NCBI RefSeq assembly: GCF_042680805.1
Contig: NZ_JBHUEM010000020.1
Coordinates: 1 to 64,000, forward strand
Source: Bacillus_CJ salitolerans
GTDB taxonomy: Bacteria; Bacillota; Bacilli; Bacillales; SA4
Length of the DNA: 64,000 bases
Direction: 5' to 3'
Position numbers and translations under genes: made by a program. Shown one piece after another: positions 26,076 to 34,446 of the stretch. Numbering within the stretch: the stretch's first letter is position 1; each line of letters starts with the position of its first letter. A model generated the notes under the pieces. That model saw only the letters and a list, made by a program, of their open reading frames with translations, did no database searches and was not told the DNA's origin.

Positions 26076-26110
26076 AGATGAATAACCTAATATTGGTGTT
26101 CATCTTTTTT
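26076..26110 (+). terminator. Terminator after the SH3-like gene
   Basis: AGATGAA (26076-26082) pairs with TTCATCT (26099-26105), followed by TTTTT. Confidence 0.7.
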
Positions 26111-26315
26111 GTATCTTGGTTTCATTTGGAATTAGCTAAACCTATACATTAAAAACAGTCATATGAAACGATATTTAACCTCAATCACGAACGCACGTTC
26201 ATTCTTTTATATCGATATGAATTGAATGGAATGTAGACGAAAAATATCGGGGTAGGAGTAAGAGATACTGACATTAGGTATACTAATTAATAATAAACAT
26301 CATGGAGGTAATACT

Positions 26316-27149
26316 TTGTATGTTGGTTGTCATGTCAGTATAAGAGACGGCTATTTAGGTGCAGCGAAAATGGCTCATTCGTTCGGAGCAAGTGCTTTTC
26401 AGTACTTTCCGAAAAATCCAAGAAGTTTGTCCGTAAAAGAGTTCGATCAGGAAGATGCAACAGCATGCAAACAATATTGTTTGGAGCATAACATTCAATC
26501 AGTCGCACATACCCCTTATTCTACTAGTCTCACTCCTACTGAACAGAAAAAGGGGGCAACGATTCAATCGTTATTAAATGATTTACAGATTGCGAGTAGC
26601 TGTGGTTCTATTGGCGTTGTCGTACATTTTGGAAGTGAAATTGATCCATTAAATCCATTAGCCGGATATCAATTAATGATCACAATCCTAAATGAGGTAC
26701 TAAAAGAATGGGATGGTGATGCCCTTCTACTCATTGAGAACTTGGCAGGAAAACCAGGGACAATGGGGACCACGATCGAGGAACATATTCAAATAAGAAA
26801 TTTATGTGATTTTCCTGAAAAAATTGGATTTTGCTTTGATACTTGCCATGCATTTGCAAGCGGTCTATGGAATGGGGAAAATAGTGGAGCTCTTGTGAAG
26901 AGTGGTAAAGAACAGGAATACTTCAATCACCTTAAAGTTGTTCATTTAAATAATTCAAAATATGAAAGTAGTTCGGGTAAAGATCGCCACGATAATATTG
27001 TTTCTGGAAAAATTAAGGTAAGCCAGCTAAATGATTTATTGCATCAAGACGTATTTAGTAAGATTCCCTTCGTTTTAGAAACTCCAGATCCGCCAAGCGG
27101 GAATCATAGGGAAGAGATCGAAACAGTGAGAACATTATTTAATCGGTAA
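26316..27149 (+). CDS. nfo: Endonuclease IV (AP endonuclease)
   Basis: A 277-residue TIM barrel. The TTG start is fixed by GGAGGT ending 6 bases upstream and by the family N-terminus YVGCHVSI. Metal ligands are spread through VAHTPYSTS, VVHFGSEI, LLIENLAG, CFDTCHAFASG, VVHLNN and LETPDP, all in order. It cleaves DNA 5' to abasic sites in base excision repair. Monocistronic. Confidence 0.93.
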   Translation: MYVGCHVSIRDGYLGAAKMAHSFGASAFQYFPKNPRSLSVKEFDQEDATACKQYCLEHNIQSVAHTPYSTSLTPTEQKKGATIQSLLNDLQIASSCGSIGVVVHFGSEIDPLNPLAGYQLMITILNEVLKEWDGDALLLIENLAGKPGTMGTTIEEHIQIRNLCDFPEKIGFCFDTCHAFASGLWNGENSGALVKSGKEQEYFNHLKVVHLNNSKYESSSGKDRHDNIVSGKIKVSQLNDLLHQDVFSKIPFVLETPDPPSGNHREEIETVRTLFNR

Positions 27150-27176
27150 AAGAAATGCTTACTTGTTAAACTGACT

Positions 27177-27340
27177 GATGATTTCCGGCGAGGGAGCTCA
27201 CTTTCCACACTAGCAAAGAATGTGCTTTTGTCTGGGTTTGCCACAGAATGTTGCAGCTTTCAGCAGATGTTCCTAAATATTTGCACTCGGCGCTGAGCGC
27301 CTGCATGAGTTACGCCCCATCATTTTCAATCAACTGGGTA
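27177..27340. repeat. Possible degenerate Bacillaceae palindromic repeat
   Basis: The block begins TGATTTCCGGCGAG and ends CATTTTCAATCAAC, similar to the inverted ends of the element at 30308-30463. It is locally GC-richer than its neighbours (GGCGCTGAGCGCCTG). The interior is not clearly alignable. Confidence 0.35.
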
Positions 27341-27377
27341 ATTAATAAATCAACAATAACCTATACATAGTAAAATG

Positions 27378-27406
27378 AAAGCAGTCACCTAATTGGTGGC
27401 TGCTTT
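27378..27406. terminator. Bidirectional terminator overlapping the MATE stop
   Basis: AAAGCAGTCACC and GGTGGCTGCTTT form a 12-bp stem (one G-T pair) with loop TAATT. The last codons of the minus-strand MATE gene lie inside the stem. Confidence 0.8.
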
Positions 27407-28759
27407 TTGAAGCTCTCGTTTAAATCGTAATTGAATAAAACGTAATCGTATGAATAAGAGTAAAGCTCCCACGGTTAATCCTAAACTTAATCCAATCCAA
27501 TACCCAAATGCTCCTAGAGATGTAAATTGTGCTAGTAAATAACCAGAAGGTAAGCCGATCACCCAAAATGATATTAACGATAATACTAATGTAACATTTA
27601 CATCCTTATAACCACGAAGCGCACCCTGGATTGGAGCCCCAATCGCATCAGATAATTGAAAAAAGATGGCGTAAAATAGAAAATGTTTGGCTAATGAAAT
27701 AACTTGTGAATCGGTACTATAAATGGCAGCAATCGTACTTGGAAATAGTAATAATATGATACCTGTTACAATGGCCATACCAATAGCAGTTCCGATTCCA
27801 AGGTAGCTATACTGCTTTGCATCATTCGTACGTTTTCCTCCAACCTCAAACCCTACACAAATGGTTAATGCCATTGAAATACTCAGAGGAATCATGTATA
27901 AGAAAGACGCAAAATTTAGTGCAATTTGATGGGCTGCTATCGTAATAGTGTCATATTGACTCATCAGCAATGTAACAGCTGAAAAAATACTAGTTTCAAA
28001 GAAAATAGCAAGTCCAATAGGAACCCCAATGAAAAGCAGTTCTTTCCATTTTGTAAATGATATTTTATAAAATGTTTTAAATACATGGAACTGTGAAAAG
28101 GGTTGCCTTTTATGAGCAATCCAAACAGTAATGGCTAAAATACACCAGTAAGTAATAGCTGTAGCATAACCTGCACCTACTCCTCCCAAACGGGGAAATC
28201 CAAACTTTCCGAAAATGAGCAGGTAATTAAACAAGGCGTTGATAGGTAGAGATAACAGTGTGACAATCATTGTCACTCTCGTTTCTCCTAGTGCATCCAT
28301 AAAACATCGTAGTACAGTATAAACAAATAAAGGGATCATGCCGTAAGCTAATGCTTTTAGATAATAAAATGCGATTTCTCGAACAGGTTCTTCTAAATTC
28401 ATCATATTCAATAAAGGCTTAATAGTTGCGGCTCCTGAAATAAGAATGATGATGACAATTACAATTGAAAGATAAATTCCCTGAACAACGGTAAAAGGAA
28501 TAGCCTTCCTGTTATCTGCCCCGATTAATTGAGCAATAATGGGAGTCGTGGCGAGTAGGATCCCACTTAACCCCGTAAACACAGGTACCCAAAGACTAGA
28601 GCCGATTGCAACTCCTGCTATATCATTGGAACCTGCTCTTCCTGACATCATGATATCAAGGAAGTTCATGGCAAATAAACCTAATTGAGTGATTAAGATA
28701 GGTACTAATATTTTGATAAATAATATGGTTTTGTCTTTCAGAAGGTGAGTTTGATACAT
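27389..28759 (-). CDS. MATE-family efflux transporter
   Basis: A 456-residue protein with 12 predicted membrane segments in two homologous halves. MATE marks include ITQLGLFAMNFLDIMMSGRAG, IGADNRKAIP, RCFMDALGETRVTM and the second-half GVPIGLAIFFETSIF. It should export cationic drugs or other metabolites using a Na+ or H+ gradient. It is divergent from the MFS gene at 28954. Confidence 0.9.
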   Translation of the reverse strand: MYQTHLLKDKTILFIKILVPILITQLGLFAMNFLDIMMSGRAGSNDIAGVAIGSSLWVPVFTGLSGILLATTPIIAQLIGADNRKAIPFTVVQGIYLSIVIVIIILISGAATIKPLLNMMNLEEPVREIAFYYLKALAYGMIPLFVYTVLRCFMDALGETRVTMIVTLLSLPINALFNYLLIFGKFGFPRLGGVGAGYATAITYWCILAITVWIAHKRQPFSQFHVFKTFYKISFTKWKELLFIGVPIGLAIFFETSIFSAVTLLMSQYDTITIAAHQIALNFASFLYMIPLSISMALTICVGFEVGGKRTNDAKQYSYLGIGTAIGMAIVTGIILLLFPSTIAAIYSTDSQVISLAKHFLFYAIFFQLSDAIGAPIQGALRGYKDVNVTLVLSLISFWVIGLPSGYLLAQFTSLGAFGYWIGLSLGLTVGALLLFIRLRFIQLRFKRELQKAATN

Positions 28760-28953
28760 TTTTATTCCCTCATTCTTACGTCTAATAGCACATAATTATA
28801 ACATAGCTATTTTAATTTAACAGGAATTTACACAATATACTTCACAGCAACCGGTTAACATTTTATGTAAAATATGATTTTTCGGATAGCGAAATAATTC
28901 TTTTAGTGGTATATTTTAAAAAGATATAGATATTGAGAAACGGAGACAACGAT

Positions 28954-30171
28954 ATGTGGAAACAGCGAAATGTTTGGATTTTGTTGATCGGTGAGTTTAT
29001 TGCTGGAGTTGGGTTATGGACAGGAATCATTGGTAATCTTGAATTTATGCAAGAGCATGTACCTTCGGATTTCGCCAAATCCCTCATATTATTTACTGGA
29101 TTATTAGCAGGTGTCATGATTGGTCCTCTTGCTGGAAGGATTATAGACTCATATAGTAAGAAAAAGGTAATGATTTATGCAGGTATTGTCAGGATGATTA
29201 GTGTTCTGTTTATGTTTTTAGCGATTGAATTCGAATCAGTTTGGTGGATGGTTTGTTTTATGGTGACGATTCAGTTGTCAGCGGCCTTTTATTTCCCTGC
29301 CCTTCAATCGTTAGTACCAATGGTCGTGAAGGAGAAAGATCTTCTACAAATGAATGGCGCACATATGAATGTTGCAACGATTTCTAGAATCATAGGAACT
29401 GCATTAGCGGGTGCAATGCTTGTCGTTATAAGTCTATATTCCTTATATATTGCATCATTTGTTGCTTATGGGCTTTTACTTCTGTCAACTTTCCTGTTAT
29501 CGGTTGATGAGGATGAAAAAGAAAATGAAATGGTTAATAAGGGTAAAAAAGCAGCTAGCTTTAAAGAGGTTCTACCAGTATTAAAAGGGCTTCCTATTGC
29601 AATGATGGCTCTAGTTTTAACGATCATTCCAATGTTATTTCTTGGTGGATTTAATTTAATGGTAATTGAAATAAGCGAACTTCAAGATGATTCCACAATA
29701 AAGGGTTTAATCTATACAGTGGAAGGCTGCTGTTTTATGCTAGGTGCATTTCTCGTTAAGAGGATTAGTGAAAAAGTCAATCCAATTAGATTGATGTTTA
29801 TATTCACAAGTGTTGTAGCAATTACTCAACTATCCTTATATTTCTCAGATATCAAACTTTTATCATTGATTTCATTTGGAGTGTTCGGGTTTTCACTAGG
29901 ATTTTTCTTCCCAATTACTGCCACGATTTTTCAAACAAGGATTCCAAAAGAATTTCATGGAAGATTCTTTTCGTTTAAGAGCATGTTAGATCGAGTGATG
30001 TTCCAAGTTGTATTACTTGCCACTGGCTTGTTCCTTGATACAATTGGGTTTCACCTAATGGTCCTAGTGTTTGGTACAATTTCATTAGTATTGATATTTT
30101 ACTTTGCACTTAGACATGCGAAGGTTTCACAGGAAACCCTAATGAATGAACAAAAATCACCATCTGTATAA
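28954..30171 (+). CDS. MFS transporter
   Basis: The protein has 405 residues with 12 predicted membrane segments. The ATG at 28954 has CGGAG 8 bases upstream; a TTG seven codons earlier is less likely. The motif after TM2 (GPLAGRIIDSYSKKKVM) is the classic MFS loop. It looks like an exporter; substrate not deducible. It is followed by a hairpin terminator. Confidence 0.88.
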   Translation: MWKQRNVWILLIGEFIAGVGLWTGIIGNLEFMQEHVPSDFAKSLILFTGLLAGVMIGPLAGRIIDSYSKKKVMIYAGIVRMISVLFMFLAIEFESVWWMVCFMVTIQLSAAFYFPALQSLVPMVVKEKDLLQMNGAHMNVATISRIIGTALAGAMLVVISLYSLYIASFVAYGLLLLSTFLLSVDEDEKENEMVNKGKKAASFKEVLPVLKGLPIAMMALVLTIIPMLFLGGFNLMVIEISELQDDSTIKGLIYTVEGCCFMLGAFLVKRISEKVNPIRLMFIFTSVVAITQLSLYFSDIKLLSLISFGVFGFSLGFFFPITATIFQTRIPKEFHGRFFSFKSMLDRVMFQVVLLATGLFLDTIGFHLMVLVFGTISLVLIFYFALRHAKVSQETLMNEQKSPSV

Positions 30172-30176
30172 GGGTA

Positions 30177-30209
30177 AAAGGGCAGCTACTCAGTTTATAG
30201 CTGCCTTTT
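30177..30209 (+). terminator. Terminator after the MFS gene
   Basis: AAAGGGCAGCTA pairs with TAGCTGCCTTTT with one bulged G. Confidence 0.75.
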
Positions 30210-30307
30210 CAGCTAGTAGGCAGTAGTAGTTTCCTAACGCATAAATAGGACTAGCCTAGTCTTTCTAAATAGGGTAGGTTAAAGAATTAAGTTGGTTTTT
30301 TAGCACT

Positions 30308-30463
30308 GTTGATTGACGTGGAAGGACCAGGGACTTCTCCTGAGGGAGCAGCGGGTCAGGTGAGACCCGGGATCTTTCACGGAAGTGAAAATATCATTTC
30401 GTTGCGGCGAGGAGACTCACCGACCGTCCTGTGGTAAGCGAGTGTCCTATAACGAAAATCAAC
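30308..30463. repeat. Bacillaceae-type 156-bp imperfect palindromic repeat
   Basis: The ends are GTTGATT...AAAATCAAC. The interior contains GGGAGCAGCGGGTCAGGTGAG and GCGGCGAGGAGACTCACCG, the layout of a GC-rich intergenic palindrome common in Bacillus genomes (recalled, not searched). It is clearly GC-richer than the surrounding DNA. It ends about 40 bp before the Nudix start and accounts for a spurious N-terminal extension of that frame. Confidence 0.7.
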
Positions 30464-30504
30464 AACTATGTTTAATAGAGCCAATAAATAAAGGAGTGTT
30501 ACAA

Positions 30505-30975
30505 TTGGGTTATGTTGAAGAGCTTAGAGCTATAGTAGGAAGTAGACCATTACTATTTGTCGGAGCAGTTGTTATAATCCTGGATAGTAAAGGAAGAATA
30601 CTCCTTCAACAACGTAAATATCCAAGTGGATCGTGGGGACTTCCGGGTGGATTAATGGAATTAGGTGAATCAACAGAAGATACAGCAAAACGTGAGGTGT
30701 TTGAAGAAACGAATTTAACAGTAAATGATTTGAAATTAATCAATGTGTATTCGGGACCACAGAATTTTATAATAGCGGAAAATGGCGATGAGTTTTATGT
30801 CGTAACAACCGCGTACTACTCTAACAAAGTTTCAGGGCTACTGAAAGTTGACCGGTCAGAATCAATCACCTTTGAATATTTCGAACCCGATCAGCTCCCA
30901 TGTTCTCTTGTTAAAAGTCATCAACGAATGATAAAAGAGTTTTTAAGTAACCATTATTCTAAGTTAAAGTTTTAA
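30505..30975 (+). CDS. Nudix hydrolase
   Basis: The protein has 156 residues. The TTG at 30505 has AAAGGAG about 9 bases upstream and gives the usual MGYVEELRAIVG start; the longer frame from 30385 lies in repeat DNA. The Nudix box G-x5-E-x7-REVFEET is complete. It should hydrolyse a nucleoside diphosphate derivative, housekeeping type; substrate unknown. Confidence 0.88.
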   Translation: MGYVEELRAIVGSRPLLFVGAVVIILDSKGRILLQQRKYPSGSWGLPGGLMELGESTEDTAKREVFEETNLTVNDLKLINVYSGPQNFIIAENGDEFYVVTTAYYSNKVSGLLKVDRSESITFEYFEPDQLPCSLVKSHQRMIKEFLSNHYSKLKF

Positions 30976-31004
30976 AACCCTTTCTTGAAGGGTTTATTTT
31001 TTTT
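30975..31004 (+). terminator. Terminator after the Nudix gene
   Basis: AAACCCTT pairs with AAGGGTTT (30988-30995) around a 5-nt loop, followed by ATTTTTTTT. The stop codon overlaps the stem. Confidence 0.88.
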
Positions 31005-31082
31005 ATAATCTATTTACATATATCTAATTAGAATGATATCTAATTATTATATAGTAATGTGAGAAGAATATTAATTACATTA

Positions 31083-31461
31083 ATGGAGAGTCATCCAACC
31101 ATGATCCATATTGAGAAAGTAATTTTACATTCTGATCAAGGGCATAATCTGATTTCAACAGGTTCACCTGAAGTAGCAATCAAGAAATTAAAAAAGGAGC
31201 ATCGAGAAAAAGAGAGGTTGTGTAAAGAACGCTTCTTAGTTGAGTATAGAGAAGGGTACATTGGTCTTTTCGACTTTACTATGATTAATCCAAATGATGA
31301 AAAATCCTTGGATTGGCCTTCTAGCTCTACATGTAGACTTTCGAAAAATGGGGTTAGGTCAAAAGGTTAATGACAAACTTGAAAAGAAAATGAGACAGAA
31401 GGGAGCAAGTAAAAGTAGACTAGGTTGTTTCAGTGCTAATCAAAAAGGATTGACGTTCTAG
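31083..31461 (+). pseudogene. GNAT acetyltransferase, frameshifted and truncated
   Basis: The first frame (from ATG 31083, or GTG 31059) encodes about 75 residues ending FLVEYREGYIGLFDFTMINP. The second frame then carries the acetyl-CoA segment WIGLLALHVDFRKMGLGQKV and ends at 31461 after SANQKGLTF, short of the usual C-terminus. The switch lies at an A-run near 31300. A one-base slip there plus loss of the end explains it. Confidence 0.75.
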
Positions 31462-31582
31462 AGAAAACAAGACTATGAGGTGTATAAAAGGAATTTGACA
31501 TTGAAAAAGTAGAATATTTCAGATTGCGACATTTTCGGACGCATTAAATGCCGAAGAACGTTATGATCGAACAGGTTACAAA

Positions 31583-32488
31583 GTGGTTGAATCAATCCTT
31601 AGAGCAAAGAAAAAGAAAGAAGTATTATGGACTAAACAAGAAAGAATTGAAGATTACTATGATATTAACGGTAATTTTGTTAAAAGTGTAGTTAAAGATA
31701 TAGAATTTAAGAATAATTTAAAAACGGGAAAAGCAAAAGATAAAGTTAGAGAGAAGGTTTATACATCTCCACTCTTATCAGATAACCAACATATTGAAAT
31801 TGAAGATTTAAAGACTAAGAAAAATGAACTTTCTGAAGAAAAAGAAAACAAAATCAAGGAAAAGATTGCCGTTAAGTTGAATGAATTAGATGCGAAGGAA
31901 CTTCAGGATGTAGTTGGCTTTACTTATGAAGACATTAGTACGATGAAACAAAAAGTAGAAGAATACAATGAAGCAATGTCATTTACTGCTGCTGCTGATG
32001 ATAGAATAGAACGTAAGGGAGCTTATGATAACTACTATAATTATGATTCTTATACAGGAGATTTTATTGTACAAGCACTAGGTTACTCTGCTCATTCATA
32101 TATTAAGTATACAGGAAATACCATAGGGGATATGGCAAATGCAACCCAAGTAACTAGTTTTAAGAATAACATAATTTCATATGAAGAATATGTTAGAAGA
32201 TATATGGAAACAGACCAGTTTTCTGAAACTTTAAGCTGGCTTGGTGGAGTTGCAGGACTAGTTAGTTTTGTATTTGGATATCCTACTGGACCAGTTGGAT
32301 GGGCAGCAATTGTTTCAACATATTCTGGTGCAATGGGTGTATTTATATCTTGGACTTCTGAAGCATATGCTGATGAAACTAGACTTGAATATAGTAGAAG
32401 AGCTAAAAATTACCTACATGAAGCCCAAGAAGATATGGATTATACTCTTTGGGGAGATTATGACAGTACAGTTGTTTCAGGATTTTAA
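31583..32488 (+). CDS. Secreted protein with charged N-half and glycine-rich hydrophobic C-half; start unclear
   Basis: The frame is open upstream to about 31500, where it reads ATFSDALNAEERYDR, like the end of a signal peptide whose start has been lost; the GTG at 31583 is only the first candidate start in the computed frame. The protein has a Lys/Glu-rich region (about 1-130), a Tyr-rich middle and a hydrophobic segment LSWLGGVAGLVSFVFGYP...GVFIS near 215-255. Residues in IEDYYDINGNFVKSVVKDIE are repeated in the next gene (IEDFYVTNGKYIKTLVKHTI). It might be a bacteriocin-like or envelope protein; function unproven. Confidence 0.55.
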   Translation: MVESILRAKKKKEVLWTKQERIEDYYDINGNFVKSVVKDIEFKNNLKTGKAKDKVREKVYTSPLLSDNQHIEIEDLKTKKNELSEEKENKIKEKIAVKLNELDAKELQDVVGFTYEDISTMKQKVEEYNEAMSFTAAADDRIERKGAYDNYYNYDSYTGDFIVQALGYSAHSYIKYTGNTIGDMANATQVTSFKNNIISYEEYVRRYMETDQFSETLSWLGGVAGLVSFVFGYPTGPVGWAAIVSTYSGAMGVFISWTSEAYADETRLEYSRRAKNYLHEAQEDMDYTLWGDYDSTVVSGF

Positions 32489-32581
32489 TATTTGAAGAAA
32501 TTTACAATACAAAGACTTCATACTGGAGTCTTTTATTGTATTATATTGATAAATAAATCTTCTTTTACAAGGATGTGTAAC

Positions 32582-33046
32582 ATGAATAGGAATAGTTTTA
32601 ATTTCTGTAAACTGTTACTAGTTATTCTTTTTGTCTATCTTGTTAGTGGTTGTAGTAATGAAATTATTAAAATTGAGGTATTTTCTATCGATACACTGGA
32701 GGAAACTGAAAAAGGAACATTTGAAATCACAGGATTTAAGAAAGTTAACGTAATAACTACAATTAATAAGAGTGAAACTCATTTAAATACGGATGTTAAA
32801 AAAATTGAAGATTTTTATGTTACTAATGGAAAATATATAAAGACATTGGTTAAGCATACAATATATAAAAAAAATGACACAATAAAGTCTGAAGACGTGA
32901 CCAGTAAAGAGAAAGAATTTCAATCTCCAAAGACTATCCTCATCCCAAAAGATATAAAAGGTGAGTATAAATTAGAAAGTATGGATCAATCAATTAAAGA
33001 ACAAGTAGAACAACATGTTCTGTCTCTGATAAAACAAATAGAATGA
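32582..33046 (+). CDS. Lipoprotein paired with the preceding secreted protein
   Basis: The protein has 154 residues. The ATG at 32582 follows AAGGATGTG; an N-terminal extension from 32492 has no site. The signal has lipobox LVSGC (Cys about 23). The mature part shares a roughly 45-residue segment with the upstream gene, from IEDFYVTNGKYIKTLVK to KEFQSP, so the two proteins have a common domain. It starts 93 bp after that gene. An immunity or partner role is a guess. Confidence 0.65.
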   Translation: MNRNSFNFCKLLLVILFVYLVSGCSNEIIKIEVFSIDTLEETEKGTFEITGFKKVNVITTINKSETHLNTDVKKIEDFYVTNGKYIKTLVKHTIYKKNDTIKSEDVTSKEKEFQSPKTILIPKDIKGEYKLESMDQSIKEQVEQHVLSLIKQIE

Positions 33047-33106
33047 TATGTTGAATAAACGTAGAATTATAAAAAATCTATTAAAAGGGAATAGAGATTT
33101 AAAGAC

Positions 33107-33129
33107 AAAAACCTTGAAGTTCAGGTTTT
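33107..33129 (+). terminator. Terminator-like hairpin after the lipoprotein
   Basis: AAAACCTTGAA pairs with TTCAGGTTTT with one bulged T. A T8 run follows only 17 bases later. Confidence 0.5.
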
Positions 33130-33204
33130 ATATAATTTGAAGAGTTTTTTTTCGATAGTTTACTCATACTAACATTGAAGTTCAATATTTGGAGGGAGTA
33201 TTTG

Positions 33205-33324
33205 ATGACGAAAAGAAACAAAGCGACAAAGTCTGGCCTACAAAGTGCGAAAGCTATTACAGAATTTTCTTCAGAATTAACTCAAGATCAAAACAAAAAG
33301 GTAGAAAAAACAAAACCACACTAA
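33205..33324 (+). CDS. 39-residue small protein, possibly a minor spore protein
   Basis: GGAGGG lies 8 bases before the ATG and a strong terminator follows 6 bases after the stop, so this is a complete small gene. The product is basic and hydrophilic; ITEFSSELTQDQNKK recalls the TEFASET repeat of gamma-type small acid-soluble spore proteins, but the match is too short to assign. Confidence 0.6.
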   Translation: MTKRNKATKSGLQSAKAITEFSSELTQDQNKKVEKTKPH

Positions 33325-33329
33325 GAGAT

Positions 33330-33366
33330 AACCGGATGGTGCTTCATCCGGTTATGACTATTTTTT
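33330..33366 (+). terminator. Terminator after the 39-residue gene
   Basis: AACCGGATG pairs with CATCCGGTT (33345-33353), followed by a TTTTTT run at 33361. Confidence 0.8.
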
Positions 33367-33709
33367 AATGGCTAGTCATCGGGTTCCAGATTACATTGTG
33401 GTATTAAAAATACTTTCCTAGGTGCTACTATGTTTTTGGACAGCTGCTCACGGTGGAATAGAATTCCTGAGCTAATGTGATTCGAGCAGTGATGTTAGAT
33501 AATCCAAAGAAAAAAAAGAAGTATTCTACTATTTTTTTAATTATTAGAACAGAATCAAATAATCCAACGATTTTGTACTTTATTCCAACATTTTAACCAA
33601 TAATGGAATGAGTTATGTTATATAGTCGAAGTACAATTAAATGATATTCAGCATTTTTCCCCTATTCCATTCATAAAATGAATCAGGTGTATGTCGAGGA
33701 GGGGATAGT
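33367..33709. other. Intergenic, no supported gene
   Basis: Only short interrupted frames on both strands. No hairpin or repeat recognised. Confidence 0.5.
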
Positions 33710-34108
33710 ATGTCAGGTAAGATTGTAAAAGTGATTTCAGAGGAATATGTAGCAAAGTATGTAGAGTTGAATGAACAGGCTAAAAGGATAAAAGAAGAAA
33801 TGGACAAGATAAAACAGGTGTTCCATACGTATTTTGATGAACTTTGCGGAATGAATGAAAAGGGTGAATTCAACATTGGGGATTACTTTTTGCAAAGACA
33901 AATAAGAATCACGAATGCTTTTGATGAAGAAAGACTTGTTGAAAAACTAGAGGCACTAAAGCTTGGAGATTGTATTGAGTATGTAAAAAAACCGAATGAA
34001 CAGAAATTAGAAGCTGCCATACAGCTAGGGCTTATTAGCGAAGAGGATATTAAAGAATATAGGCTTAGTAAAAGAACACAGGCTATTTCGGTGAAGAAAG
34101 CAAAATAA
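33710..34108 (+). CDS. Hypothetical coiled-coil protein
   Basis: 132 residues, ATG after GAGGAGGGG. Residues 10-45 form a likely coiled coil (YVELNEQAKRIKEEMDKIKQ); the remainder is mixed alpha/beta with FDEERLVEKLEALKLGDCIEYV and EEDIKEYRLSKRTQ. No membrane segment. The shape resembles small phage- or plasmid-type proteins, but there are no phage genes around. Single gene with its own terminator. Confidence 0.65.
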   Translation: MSGKIVKVISEEYVAKYVELNEQAKRIKEEMDKIKQVFHTYFDELCGMNEKGEFNIGDYFLQRQIRITNAFDEERLVEKLEALKLGDCIEYVKKPNEQKLEAAIQLGLISEEDIKEYRLSKRTQAISVKKAK

Positions 34109-34114
34109 AGAATG

Positions 34115-34152
34115 GACAGATTGCTGTTGGATGCAATCTGTCTTTTATTTTA
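34115..34152 (+). terminator. Terminator after the coiled-coil gene
   Basis: GACAGATTGC pairs with GCAATCTGTC (34133-34142), followed by TTTTATTTT. Confidence 0.88.
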
Positions 34153-34198
34153 AGTTAAGAAGGTATAGTTTTCTGGTGTATAGTTAATGCAATGTTAC

Positions 34199-34363
34199 GG
34201 CTAAATCCAGCGCACAGCCAAGATGAAATGGCGAAGATCTATGCCATTCATCCTACTCGAGGTCAAGAATATGTCATGAATAAACGGGAAAACCACCCTT
34301 TTTTTATGACAGAACATTTGCTCATCCTTAGGCTAAACGGAGCACACTGAGCCTTTTGTTCTT
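34199..34363. repeat. Modular palindromic repeat, copy A (family 1)
   Basis: 5' block with CAGCCAAGATGAAAT and CATCCTACTCGAGG, a variable central hairpin (TGTCAT/ATGACA outer stem, GGG/CCC inner), then AACATTTGCT...GGCTAAACGG...CTTTTGTTCTT. The same flanks occur at 39948-40139 around a different hairpin. Confidence 0.8.
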
Positions 34364-34446
34364 AATTATGATAAATTAATAGGTAAGAGAATAAGAAGAA
34401 ACAAGTGAATCAATCGAGACGTACTGGAGATGAGAGGAGAAGGACG

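Noticed and set aside
30385..30504. 40-residue N-terminal extension of the Nudix protein
   Set aside because: It is translated repeat DNA; the TTG at 30505 has an AAAGGAG site and the family N-terminus.
33710..34108. Prophage remnant
   Set aside because: The coiled-coil protein has a phage-like look, but there is no integrase, attachment site or other phage gene nearby.
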